Shown piece by piece: positions 35,815-43,900 of a stretch of DNA of 64,000 nt. Location of the stretch: the IMG/VR virus record IMGVR_UViG_3300036829_000172, positions 1 to 64,000 of that record. One strand, written 5' to 3'. The stretch is from a virus. The notes under the pieces were generated by a model. That model saw only the letters and a list, made by a program, of their open reading frames with translations, searched no databases and was not told the origin of the DNA. The position numbers and the translations under genes were made by a program. Numbering within the stretch: the first letter of the stretch is position 1; every line of letters starts with the position of its first letter.

Positions 35815-36086
35815 CCATCTGGGATGCGACATCTTTTCTCAAGATCCCCATCGAGACAGCCAGCGCCCCGACCAGCGGGCTGCGACACGTCTACGTCGAC
35901 TACTGGTGGGTGGTCAGCGACGACGAATGCATCTACACGTTCGCACCGACCGGCAGCCCGCAGTGCAACGCATCGAAGACGCTCGTGGAGAAAATTGTCG
36001 GCGACGGGTCGAACTACCCGGGCTTCAAAGAGATCCGCCAACTCCCGTTCGTGTCGTTCCGCGTCAACCCGGCAGATTACGTCTGA
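35811..36086 (+). CDS. Small soluble protein before VirB6-like gene
   Basis: 91 aa (MTIWDATSFLKIPIETASAP...). Aromatic-rich, beta-looking, with HVYVDYWWVVSDDECIYTF and two Cys (ECIY, PQCN) that might pair. It is coupled to both neighbours (ATGA before, TGATG after). No family recognised. Confidence 0.65.
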   Translation: MTIWDATSFLKIPIETASAPTSGLRHVYVDYWWVVSDDECIYTFAPTGSPQCNASKTLVEKIVGDGSNYPGFKEIRQLPFVSFRVNPADYV

Positions 36087-38137
36087 TGATGGCGGCGTGG
36101 CTCTACGAGCACCCCCGGGCCCGCCGAGCATGGCTGATGCTGCAGCTGCTGTGGGGCGGGTGGCTGCTGGCGCTGCTGAGCGCGCCGCCCGCCTCGGCCG
36201 CGTCAACCGGTGCTGCCGAGCTGTCGTGGACAGGGCTGCACGACAGCTACGGCGTGCCGATCGGCGCCCACCTCGTGTCCACCGTGCCCATGCTCGAAGC
36301 GCTACGCGAGCAGGGCCCCGACTTCGGCCTCACCCCCGACTCGTGGGGGCCGGCGCTGGCCGCGAAAAGCGCGACCGCGCTCACCTACACCGGCCTGGCC
36401 GGGATGCTGGCGTTCGAGTCGGCGGCGCTGGCGTTCATCTGCGCCATCGGCATCTGGTTCGTCAAATTCGCGCTGTCCACCACCTGGCTGGGCTGGCTGG
36501 CCGCCGCCGCCCGCCCGATCCTGAACAGCATCAACGCCATGGTGTCGTGGATGCAACTCGAAGTGGGAATGGGCCTCATCTGCGTGGCCATCGGCGCGGT
36601 CATCGCCGTCGTCAAAGGCGTCGGCCGCGGGCTAGGCATCATGTTCGGCGGGGTCATCGTCATCATCCTCACCGCGTGGCTGCTACGCGACCCGATCGGC
36701 ACCGAAGTGGGCGACAACGGGGTGCTCGGCATCGGCCGAACCATCGGGTTCCGGCTCTCGCAAGGTTTCGCCAACAACGGTTCGGTCTCCTCAGGCGACA
36801 TCACCTCGCAGCTGGACAAGCTGACCAGCTGGCTCGTCGACGTCCTGGTCCGCGAACAGGTCGAACAGATCAACTTCGGCCGGGTGATCGATGACATCCC
36901 GGGCTGCGCCTCCATCTACAGCGGCGCGCTGATGTCGCCCACCGCCAACCCGGCGCACGCGGTCGGCACCTGCGCACCCGACGCGTTAGCGCACGCCCAG
37001 CAACTGTCCGGCGGGACAGCCGGACTATTCGCGCTGCTGATCCTGGTAATCTGCGTCGTGCTGTTCGCGCTGTGCTACGTCGGCGCGGAAGTCGTGCGGG
37101 TCGGCTTCAAAGCCTTCTTTCACCTCGTGGCGATCGTGCCAGCCGCACCGTTCGCGATCCCGCCGGGCCCGCCGCGAGAGTTCGTGAAACGCACCGCCAT
37201 CAAGCTGGTGGTGCACGGCGTCGAAACGCTCATCGCCACCGTCGGCCTCGGTGTGCTGGTCATCCTGATGGCCAACACCACCCGCGGCACGCTGCCAGGC
37301 GCGATCGGAATGACCCATCCCGTCGGGAAACTCGTCGTCATGCTCCTCGTCGGCGTCTTCGGCGCAGTCGCCTTCCGGTACCTGCTGCGCGGGCTTTTCG
37401 GGGACCGCGGCCTGCCAGGTCCAGTGCGGATCGCCAAAGGCGTCAGCGGCCACAGCGGGCGCGCGGAATCGGCGCTGAGCGACGCACGCAACGTGGGCCG
37501 CCGCGCCGGTGCCACCCGCACGTGGCTCGCCGAGCACACAGGCAAGAAGCAGGGCGCGGCAGGCGGCGAGGCAGACCCGAAAGCGCCGGCCCGCAAAGGG
37601 CATCCGACGCCGGGCGCCGAACGTCCCGCCGCGGAACGACGCCCCCCGACAGCACCGTCCGGTGAGTCGGCGCGTCCAACACCCAGCGGGCCGGGCCGCG
37701 GACCTGGCGGGGCAGGCGCGCGCCCAAGCCCCAGCCCGAACGGATCACGTACCGCATCTGTCGCGAAGGGCGCCGTGAAGGTCGGTGTGCAAGCTGCTGC
37801 GGTGGCGGCCGCACCTGAAGGAGCAGTAGCGAAGGTGGCCGTCAGCGCGGCAGCTAAACGGGCTGCCGGAGGCAGACGACGCGCCACACGCGCACAAGCC
37901 GACGGGAACGGCAACAGGAAACCAAGCCGTGAGAAACCGCCCGCACGTACCCCGGCGCGGGCACCGGCCGAACAACAAGCACCGCCCACTGCGCCGCCGT
38001 GTCGCCCACCATCGGACACCAAACCGGCAAGCACGGAAGCGAAGCCGGACGTGAAACAGACGCAGCGTCCTGAGCGCCCAGCGCGCCGCGATGTCCCGCC
38101 ACCAGGTCGCAGCAGCGGGCCTGCGCCCATGGTTTAA
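36086..38137 (+). CDS. VirB6/TrbL-like polytopic T4SS protein
   Basis: 683 aa from ATG 36086. A signal-like first helix with small-residue cleavage region (LLSAPPASAAS) near residue 34 is followed by about seven further membrane segments: 96-130, 155-173, 180-200, 313-335, 345-362, 380-402 and 420-440. An extracellular loop at 205-310 contains two Cys (GCAS, GTCAPD). The C-terminal 230 residues are Pro/Arg/Ala-rich and cytoplasmic. This is the layout of the VirB6-class channel protein in actinobacterial conjugative elements. It is the last large T4SS component of the operon. Confidence 0.8.
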   Translation: MMAAWLYEHPRARRAWLMLQLLWGGWLLALLSAPPASAASTGAAELSWTGLHDSYGVPIGAHLVSTVPMLEALREQGPDFGLTPDSWGPALAAKSATALTYTGLAGMLAFESAALAFICAIGIWFVKFALSTTWLGWLAAAARPILNSINAMVSWMQLEVGMGLICVAIGAVIAVVKGVGRGLGIMFGGVIVIILTAWLLRDPIGTEVGDNGVLGIGRTIGFRLSQGFANNGSVSSGDITSQLDKLTSWLVDVLVREQVEQINFGRVIDDIPGCASIYSGALMSPTANPAHAVGTCAPDALAHAQQLSGGTAGLFALLILVICVVLFALCYVGAEVVRVGFKAFFHLVAIVPAAPFAIPPGPPREFVKRTAIKLVVHGVETLIATVGLGVLVILMANTTRGTLPGAIGMTHPVGKLVVMLLVGVFGAVAFRYLLRGLFGDRGLPGPVRIAKGVSGHSGRAESALSDARNVGRRAGATRTWLAEHTGKKQGAAGGEADPKAPARKGHPTPGAERPAAERRPPTAPSGESARPTPSGPGRGPGGAGARPSPSPNGSRTASVAKGAVKVGVQAAAVAAAPEGAVAKVAVSAAAKRAAGGRRRATRAQADGNGNRKPSREKPPARTPARAPAEQQAPPTAPPCRPPSDTKPASTEAKPDVKQTQRPERPARRDVPPPGRSSGPAPMV

Positions 38138-38171
38138 CATTCCGCGGATTATCAAGACAGAAAGCGAAGCG

Positions 38172-38522
38172 ATGACGGTTGACCCACGAGAAGCCGAGTG
38201 GCGACAGTACGAAGCCGAGCAGCTAGCGAGGGGACGGTGCCCGCACAGCGGCGAGGTACTTCACCGCGAGGGCGAAGCGGGGCCACACGCCGCATCCTGC
38301 GACATGTGTGACTGCTTCGGTTATGACCCTGAACTGGTCAAGGTCTGGCCGCGACCGCTGCGCGTGGTGCGTAGGAAAGTGACCCGGATGAAGTGCTGTG
38401 AATGTGGGCACAGCTTCGCAGGCGATAAATGGACGACCATGTGTCATCAGTGCTTCGACCGGACACTGACGCCACTACAACGGCTTTCGTGGCCTGGCCC
38501 GTTATCAGAGGCAGACACTTGA
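38172..38522 (+). CDS. Double zinc-ribbon protein
   Basis: 116 aa from ATG 38172 (MTVDPREAEWRQYEAEQLAR). C-pairs occur at CPHS, CDMCDC and, near the C-terminus, CCECGHSFAG...CHQCF, a classic zinc ribbon. Starts 34 bases after the VirB6-like stop. Function unknown. Confidence 0.62.
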   Translation: MTVDPREAEWRQYEAEQLARGRCPHSGEVLHREGEAGPHAASCDMCDCFGYDPELVKVWPRPLRVVRRKVTRMKCCECGHSFAGDKWTTMCHQCFDRTLTPLQRLSWPGPLSEADT

Positions 38523-38532
38523 CAGGAGTCCA

Positions 38533-38841
38533 ATGGAAGTCTTAGTGCAGCCCACGGCCTACGCCGTCTCGTGCCTGCCAGCAGACCACATCGACGCTTA
38601 CCACTTCACGCTGCATGTCGAGTGGCGCGGCCCTGGTGACCGCTGGTGCGTGACAGACGGCGCGTACTGCTACCGCAAGGACGGCCACAAGTCCTATGAA
38701 TCGAATCCGTCGAGCCGCACCGACCGGTTCAAGAAGGCTTACCGATTCCCACTCGATGACGCCTTGGCGCTGGCGAAGCGGGTTGCGCCGAAGATGACGG
38801 TGAACGGTCACACGGTCGAATCCGTGTTGGCCCGAGGTTGA
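38533..38841 (+). CDS. Hypothetical alpha/beta protein
   Basis: 102 aa, ATG with AGGAG (GACAGGAGTCCA) upstream. Sequence such as YHFTLHVEWRGPGDRWCVTDGAYCYRKDGHKSYE points to a small antiparallel sheet followed by a helix (DDALALAKRVAPKMTVNG). No family recognised. One of a series of short coupled genes between the T4SS operon and the second glycosyltransferase; similar genes are common in mycobacteriophage genomes. Confidence 0.68.
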   Translation: MEVLVQPTAYAVSCLPADHIDAYHFTLHVEWRGPGDRWCVTDGAYCYRKDGHKSYESNPSSRTDRFKKAYRFPLDDALALAKRVAPKMTVNGHTVESVLARG

Positions 38842-38845
38842 CATA

Positions 38846-39124
38846 ATGGCCACCGAGCGTGAGCGGATTCAACAGACAGCGCGGAAAGCCGGCGGCTGGC
38901 ATCTAGTCGACGGCCTCGGTGACGAGCGTTACGCCCGCAGAGACGGCACGTTCATCGATGTGTTCTACAACCAGGGCTGTGTGCGTACCGCCAACATCAC
39001 CGCTCCGTCGGGACGGTTCACGATCAGCCGCCGCGGCGAGGATGTACTCGCATGGGTTCGGCCGACCAACCGCCCAGTTATCAGCGAGGTCGCAGCGGGC
39101 CGACACAGCACGAAGAGGAGATGA
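38846..39124 (+). CDS. Hypothetical small protein
   Basis: 92 aa (MATERERIQQTARKAGGWHLV). The body reads WHLVDGLGDERYARRDGTFIDVFYNQGCVRTANIT, a beta-rich small domain, with a basic end. It begins 4 bases after the preceding stop. No family recognised. Confidence 0.62.
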   Translation: MATERERIQQTARKAGGWHLVDGLGDERYARRDGTFIDVFYNQGCVRTANITAPSGRFTISRRGEDVLAWVRPTNRPVISEVAAGRHSTKRR

Positions 39125-39125
39125 C

Positions 39126-39659
39126 GTGAAGCAAGACACAGCCACGGTTAAAGGGTCGTTCGTCGCGGTGTTGGATGACCGGCAGTTCGGACCAGCAGAG
39201 ACGTTGATCGGCAACGCCATCGCGTGGCATCGGCCGGTGGAGTCGATTCACGGCATGGATCTACCGCGTTCGCACCCGTGGAACGGGTGGCCCGCTGAAG
39301 TGTCGGGCGTGTGGAGCGGTGGTTGGTGCCGGATCGGGTTTCTGGTACCACCAGGCGCAAGCGGCCATCCAGTTGATGAGAGAGAACCTGTGACGTCCGT
39401 TCCGGGGTCTGGTGACGTAACGCGGGCCGAGGATGTGGTGATGCGGGAAGTAGTTGACCTCGGCGAGGTGCTCCTCGTTCACAACGCAGACACCGAACCG
39501 GACTTGTGGCTCGGCCCTCCTGGTACCACAGACTCACCGCGACTGGTCGAGGCGATCGCCCGCGGCGAAGTCACTGCTGGCGGTCTCGCAGAAGCGGGAT
39601 GGCACTGGATCGGCAAACTTTCGACGAAACGAACCCGATCAGCGAGGAACAAGAGATGA
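39126..39659 (+). CDS. Hypothetical protein
   Basis: 177 aa from GTG 39126, two bases after the upstream TGA; a longer frame upstream only reads through the neighbour. Contains the Trp/Pro-rich patch SHPWNGWPAEVSGVWSGGWCRIGF, then VPPGASGHPVDEREPVT, and a helical C-terminus. No family recognised. Its stop overlaps the next start. Confidence 0.6.
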   Translation: MKQDTATVKGSFVAVLDDRQFGPAETLIGNAIAWHRPVESIHGMDLPRSHPWNGWPAEVSGVWSGGWCRIGFLVPPGASGHPVDEREPVTSVPGSGDVTRAEDVVMREVVDLGEVLLVHNADTEPDLWLGPPGTTDSPRLVEAIARGEVTAGGLAEAGWHWIGKLSTKRTRSARNKR

Positions 39660-39853
39660 GCAGCGACCCGATACTAGACGGTCGAATTGGGCATGTGCGT
39701 GCTATGTGCAACAGCGCCTTGGAGCGTGACGGGCGGAACACCGACCGGGCATGGCTGGCGCAATCCGTGATCAACATTCTCGACGGCCTCATCGACGCTC
39801 AAATCGTCGAGGAGATCAACCGCGAGTCGTTATCGGCGAAAGGGGAGCAGTGA
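39656..39853 (+). CDS. Small helical protein
   Basis: 65 aa (MSSDPILDGRIGHVRAMCNS), ATG overlapping the previous TGA, and TGA overlapping the next GTG. Helical throughout (RAWLAQSVINILDGLIDAQIVEEI). Unknown function. Confidence 0.58.
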   Translation: MSSDPILDGRIGHVRAMCNSALERDGRNTDRAWLAQSVINILDGLIDAQIVEEINRESLSAKGEQ

Positions 39854-39987
39854 AGATCAGTGACAACACCATTGCCGCCGTTGCGCGACTGCATAACGAG
39901 GCTCTGGTCGACCTGACCGACTCCGAGGTTGTGCAGCTGGTAGCGGAGGGTAGACACGCCCATTGGCGACCGGGAGAACCGGCATGA
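39850..39987 (+). CDS. Small helical protein
   Basis: 45 aa (MKISDNTIAAVARLHNEALV), GTGA/ATGA coupled at both ends. Ser/Thr-Asp-Ser-Glu segment DLTDSEVVQLVAEG caps a predicted helix. Unknown function. Confidence 0.55.
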   Translation: MKISDNTIAAVARLHNEALVDLTDSEVVQLVAEGRHAHWRPGEPA

Positions 39988-40193
39988 GCGACACCTGGCC
40001 GACGATCCACCCCGCGACGATCCAGTATTACGACCGCTATGCAGACCTCGACCTATCTATTCAGGTTACCCGCGAGCAGGTAGATGAGTGGGACTATGAG
40101 AGTGACGCGCACGGTTACTGCCACAACCGCAGTTGCTACGCCACCCTCGTTCGCGCCGCCGAGTGGGCACGCGAGCACGGATACACAGGCTGA
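39984..40193 (+). CDS. Small protein closing the rightward operon
   Basis: 69 aa from ATG 39984 (MSDTWPTIHPATIQYYDRYA). Tyr/Trp/Asp-rich with C pair HNRSC. It is the last gene before the convergent glycosyltransferase; only 12 bases separate the stops, and no terminator hairpin fits there. Confidence 0.58.
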   Translation: MSDTWPTIHPATIQYYDRYADLDLSIQVTREQVDEWDYESDAHGYCHNRSCYATLVRAAEWAREHGYTG

Positions 40194-40205
40194 CATATTC
40201 GACAA

Positions 40206-40820
40206 TCAGTAGCTGTGACCTGAATTTATTCCGTGATGTGCGACCCTGATCCCCGGTAGATACGCGAACCGGTAGCCGTGGGCGAGCAGCTGATGACGTT
40301 TGACGTTCTCGCTGAACGAGGTCTGCGGCCACCCCAACGCGAACACCTCCGCACGCCACATCGACGGATTGCAGGTGAACGTCGCGGTGTGCTCGATCAA
40401 ACCATCGACCAGGCTGAAGTTGAAACCGCGCTGCAGCAATGCTTGGATAACACCGCCCCAGCGGTGTTCGGGCGGGTAGTGCGGACCGCGCAGTAACGCG
40501 ACCTGCGCAAGGTAGGGCCGATCCTGCAGATGCTGGCCGAGTTCATCCAGCGAGATCGGCTCAAGGAACGTGAAGTCCTCCTCCAGGACGAAGCTGTCGG
40601 CGTGGGCGTTCGCGCACAATGCTTCGTAGGCTTTCGTGTAGCCGACCTGCGGCAGGTCAACAACTGTGCCGTATTGGGCGAGCCATCGCGCATGGGCGGC
40701 ATCGCCGCTGTCGTCAATGAACGTGATGCTGGTGACGCCGGACACCTGCTCATCCAGCGACCGCAGGCACTGCTCGATGTAGTCACGTCTGCGGTATGTG
40801 CCGATCAGCACCGCAGTCAT
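40206..40820 (-). CDS. Family-2-like glycosyltransferase
   Basis: 204 aa (MTAVLIGTYRRRDYIEQCLRSL). The start TYRR and FIDDSGDAA match the GT2 nucleotide-sugar site, VLEEDFTFLEP gives the metal-binding acidic motif, and the ending RFAYLPGIRVAHHG matches the conserved C-terminal His region of phage glycosyltransferases (also present in the gene at 25184). Two such enzymes, one in each half of the window, suggest modification of virion or surface proteins. Acceptor unknown. Confidence 0.75.
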   Translation of the reverse strand: MTAVLIGTYRRRDYIEQCLRSLDEQVSGVTSITFIDDSGDAAHARWLAQYGTVVDLPQVGYTKAYEALCANAHADSFVLEEDFTFLEPISLDELGQHLQDRPYLAQVALLRGPHYPPEHRWGGVIQALLQRGFNFSLVDGLIEHTATFTCNPSMWRAEVFALGWPQTSFSENVKRHQLLAHGYRFAYLPGIRVAHHGINSGHSY

Positions 40821-40830
40821 GGCAGTAAGC

Positions 40831-40989
40831 CTATGACAGCCTGCGCTCGATGCGGTTTAGCTGTTCGACAACCTCCGCGAGTGTCGCCTGGCGCGGCGGG
40901 GCAAGCGCCACAGCGTCAGGAGGATAGGCCGATTCGGGTACCTCAGGCAGCACTCGACTATCGCCGGGGTGCCACTCGCGAGGGTCCAT
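40831..40989 (-). CDS. Small protein between relaxase and glycosyltransferase
   Basis: 52 aa (MDPREWHPGDSRVLPEVPES...). The C-terminus is an amphipathic helix (ATLAEVVEQLNRIERRLS). It starts 10 bases after the relaxase stop and ends 10 bases before the glycosyltransferase start, as part of the same leftward unit. Resembles the small structural or tail-associated peptides of actinophages, but no family is certain. Confidence 0.55.
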   Translation of the reverse strand: MDPREWHPGDSRVLPEVPESAYPPDAVALAPPRQATLAEVVEQLNRIERRLS

Positions 40990-40998
40990 GCGTGGAGT

Positions 40999-43900
40999 TT
41001 AGCGTTCGAGCCCATCGTCACGGGACTGTTCACGCCGCATCGACAGCTCGTCCTGTTCCGCGCGGTGGCTGCGCAGCCGATCGCCCCGCATCAACTCGCG
41101 CTGCGCGAGGGCTTCGACGACATCTGCAGGAAGCAGCGACTGGTCGAACCCGGCGGCCTGGTCGAGGACCGCGTCGAGGTCGGGCTGAGGGACACGCAGC
41201 GGGACAGCGGCGCGGGCGCTCAGCGTCGCCGACCAAGGCAAATCCTGGTGCAGCAGCCGCAGCATCGCCGACGACGGCGGCGGCGGCCAACGCTGCTCGC
41301 CAGCATCCAGCAGGATAACCCTGGCCCGGTTCTCCTCGGCGTGCCCAGCAAGGTCGGCGATGACGTTCGGGTCGACGTCGGCGGCGTGGTCGAGGACCAG
41401 GACGCTGTCCGAAGGCAGCTGCCAAACACCGTCCTGGAACCGCTGGTAAGCGTCGTCGACGGCCGCGACGGTGTCGGCAACGTCCGCCCCGCGCGCCCGC
41501 TCAGCGAGCTCGGCGGTGGGAGCACACCACATCACCTTGCGACCGGCCGCCCCTGCAGCGGCGTGTAAGACGCTCATCGCCGTCAACGTCTGGTCGTCGT
41601 CGGCCGCGTGCACCACGGTGACGGTCCGGTCGTATCGGGCCAGTGAGGACACCGCGCGGGCCGCGATCGGGTCAAGGTCGGCGACAGCCCCAGCCGACAG
41701 CGGAATCGCGCCGGCCCGGGTGCGGCCGCCAGCCAGGTTGAGCACCGCCAGCTCCGTCATGATCTGGTCGCGACGCTCAACGATGTGGTCGGCGTTGCGG
41801 GTCCGGGCCTGCGCGAACGCACGCGCAGCCGCCGCCTCGGCGCGGTCACGGTCAAAGCGGATCTCGTCGCGGCGAGCTACCGCAGCAGCCAGCATCTCCT
41901 GATCCTCGGCTTCGGCCGCAAGCCGGGCCGCGTCCACATCGTCACTCGTGACGATCCGATCCGCACCGCCCGCCGCCGCGGCGCGGGCAGCGACAGCGTC
42001 AAACAGCTGCGTCTGGAACCGTTCCGCGGGCGGCGTCTCGGGAAGCTGCGTCATTGCCAGCCGCACACCGGCGCGGGCCGACGCGACCTCAAGCGGGTCA
42101 GCGTCAGCGTCGGCCTCCAGCGCCCGCAGCTGCCCGCGCATCGATTCGACCAGTCCGAGCGACTGCTGATACCGAGCCTCGGCGTCATCCCACGCCGCGG
42201 TAACAGCGGCCACCGCCAGCATGTAGGGTCTGTCAGCCTCAGCGCGGGCCCGCAACTCGAGCAGCTGCGGCTCGGCGGCCAGCACCGCCGGGCCCATCGC
42301 CTGCACGATTCGCACCCGCAGCGCAGACACCTCATCGGCGGCCTGCTGGTAGGCCCGGCGCAGCGCGTTCACGTCGGCTAACGCCGCGGGCAGCGGCAGC
42401 GGTGCGGGCCGCGCGGCCGACAGATCCTCAACGAAATCTGTTTCAAGTGCAGCCGTAAAGTCAGCGTCAACTAGCATCTGTTCCTCTTCCTCAACCGTCA
42501 GTGGCGGCTCAACTAGGCTCAGCTGTTCCTCTTCCTCAACCGTGAGCGGCGGCTCCGTGGGCGGCGGCGCAGAATCAAACGGATGCTCGGTCGTGAACAG
42601 GTCGATCGAGTACGTGAGCAGCCGCGCGAACTCGTCGGGACGGATCGGCGTTTCCACGTCACGCAGATGCTCGGCAGCGACCAGCAGCAGATCGACCGGT
42701 GTCCAACGGGCCGGGTCGGCGTCCTCCACCGCGGCCACCAGGCCGGGGAAAGCGGGATCCGCAGCGATAGTCTCAGCCAGAGCGGTGCCGAACACAGCGT
42801 TCAAGTCCGACAGCCACGCCGGGCGTAGCCGCTGGGAAGCCGACTCCAGCGTCGCCGGGGTCAGCGTCCCGGAAAGCCGCCACCACAGCGCTGCGGCGGG
42901 CATCTCATCGGGCAGCGGAGCCCGACCCGCCGCGTCGGCTAGCAGCTGCCGCACATCGACCCCGGTGCGCGCGACAGTGCTTAAGTGAGCGGCCAGCGGT
43001 GTCCAGTAGGCGTCGCGCCCGATGCGCGGATCGAGTTCATCGATGAGTTGACGCCACCGTTTGAGCTGCCAATCATCACGCCCAATGCTCTGCTCGGCAG
43101 CGTTTTGAAGCGCAACCTGCATGCGGCGCGCCCGCGTCGGATATTGGGGCGGCCCGGTGAGGCAGCTATCCGAATCCTCCACACCCATAGCAGCGCGGAA
43201 GACGGCGATCTCCGCAGTGAGTTTCCGGTTTGACAGCACCGAACGCGCCCACGCCGGCGCGGTGCTTGCGCTCCATTCCCGGATCTGCCCGCGGATCTCG
43301 TCAGCCAGCTCAGCCACCAGATCACGACGCACCGTCAAGAATTCGGCCCACATCGGGTTCGCCCGTAGAGCGGCGGGAATGTTCGGCAGCCACCGCAATG
43401 GACCAATCCCCGACGAATGCGAACAGGTGTAATCCAGCCGCCAATCCAACACAGCAGCGGTGTCCCCCGCGGTGCGTAGTTCCCGTTCGGCGGCAGCTTC
43501 GCGTAACCGCTCGACAGGGTTGTCGCCGCCTAACGCGATGATCGCCAGGTGCTGGCGCAGCACCGGCCACGCCGCCGCAGCGGTCAGTCCGGGATGAACC
43601 GTGTCAGCCTGCGTGTCGACCTCACGCAGCACAGCCGGGTCGACCGTGGCCTCCGCCGCGGCACCCACCGCATCCACATAGCGTTGCCCGGCACCCGCCA
43701 GCCGGCGGAACGGGTCGCCAGCTTCACGGGTCGCGGTCGTCGCCGACACCTGAGCGCCGTCACGGTTAAGCGCACGCGTCAGCACATCAATCGCGGTGTC
43801 GGGGTGAAGCGCCTTCGGGGTGATGACGCGGTGCGGATCGGTCTCCGCGGTGGACAGATAGATGTGGTTCTCCGACACGCCGCGACTCAACGCGGTGTAG

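Noticed and set aside
40194-40205. Bidirectional terminator between convergent genes
   Set aside because: Only 12 bases separate the stops and no stem of useful length fits.
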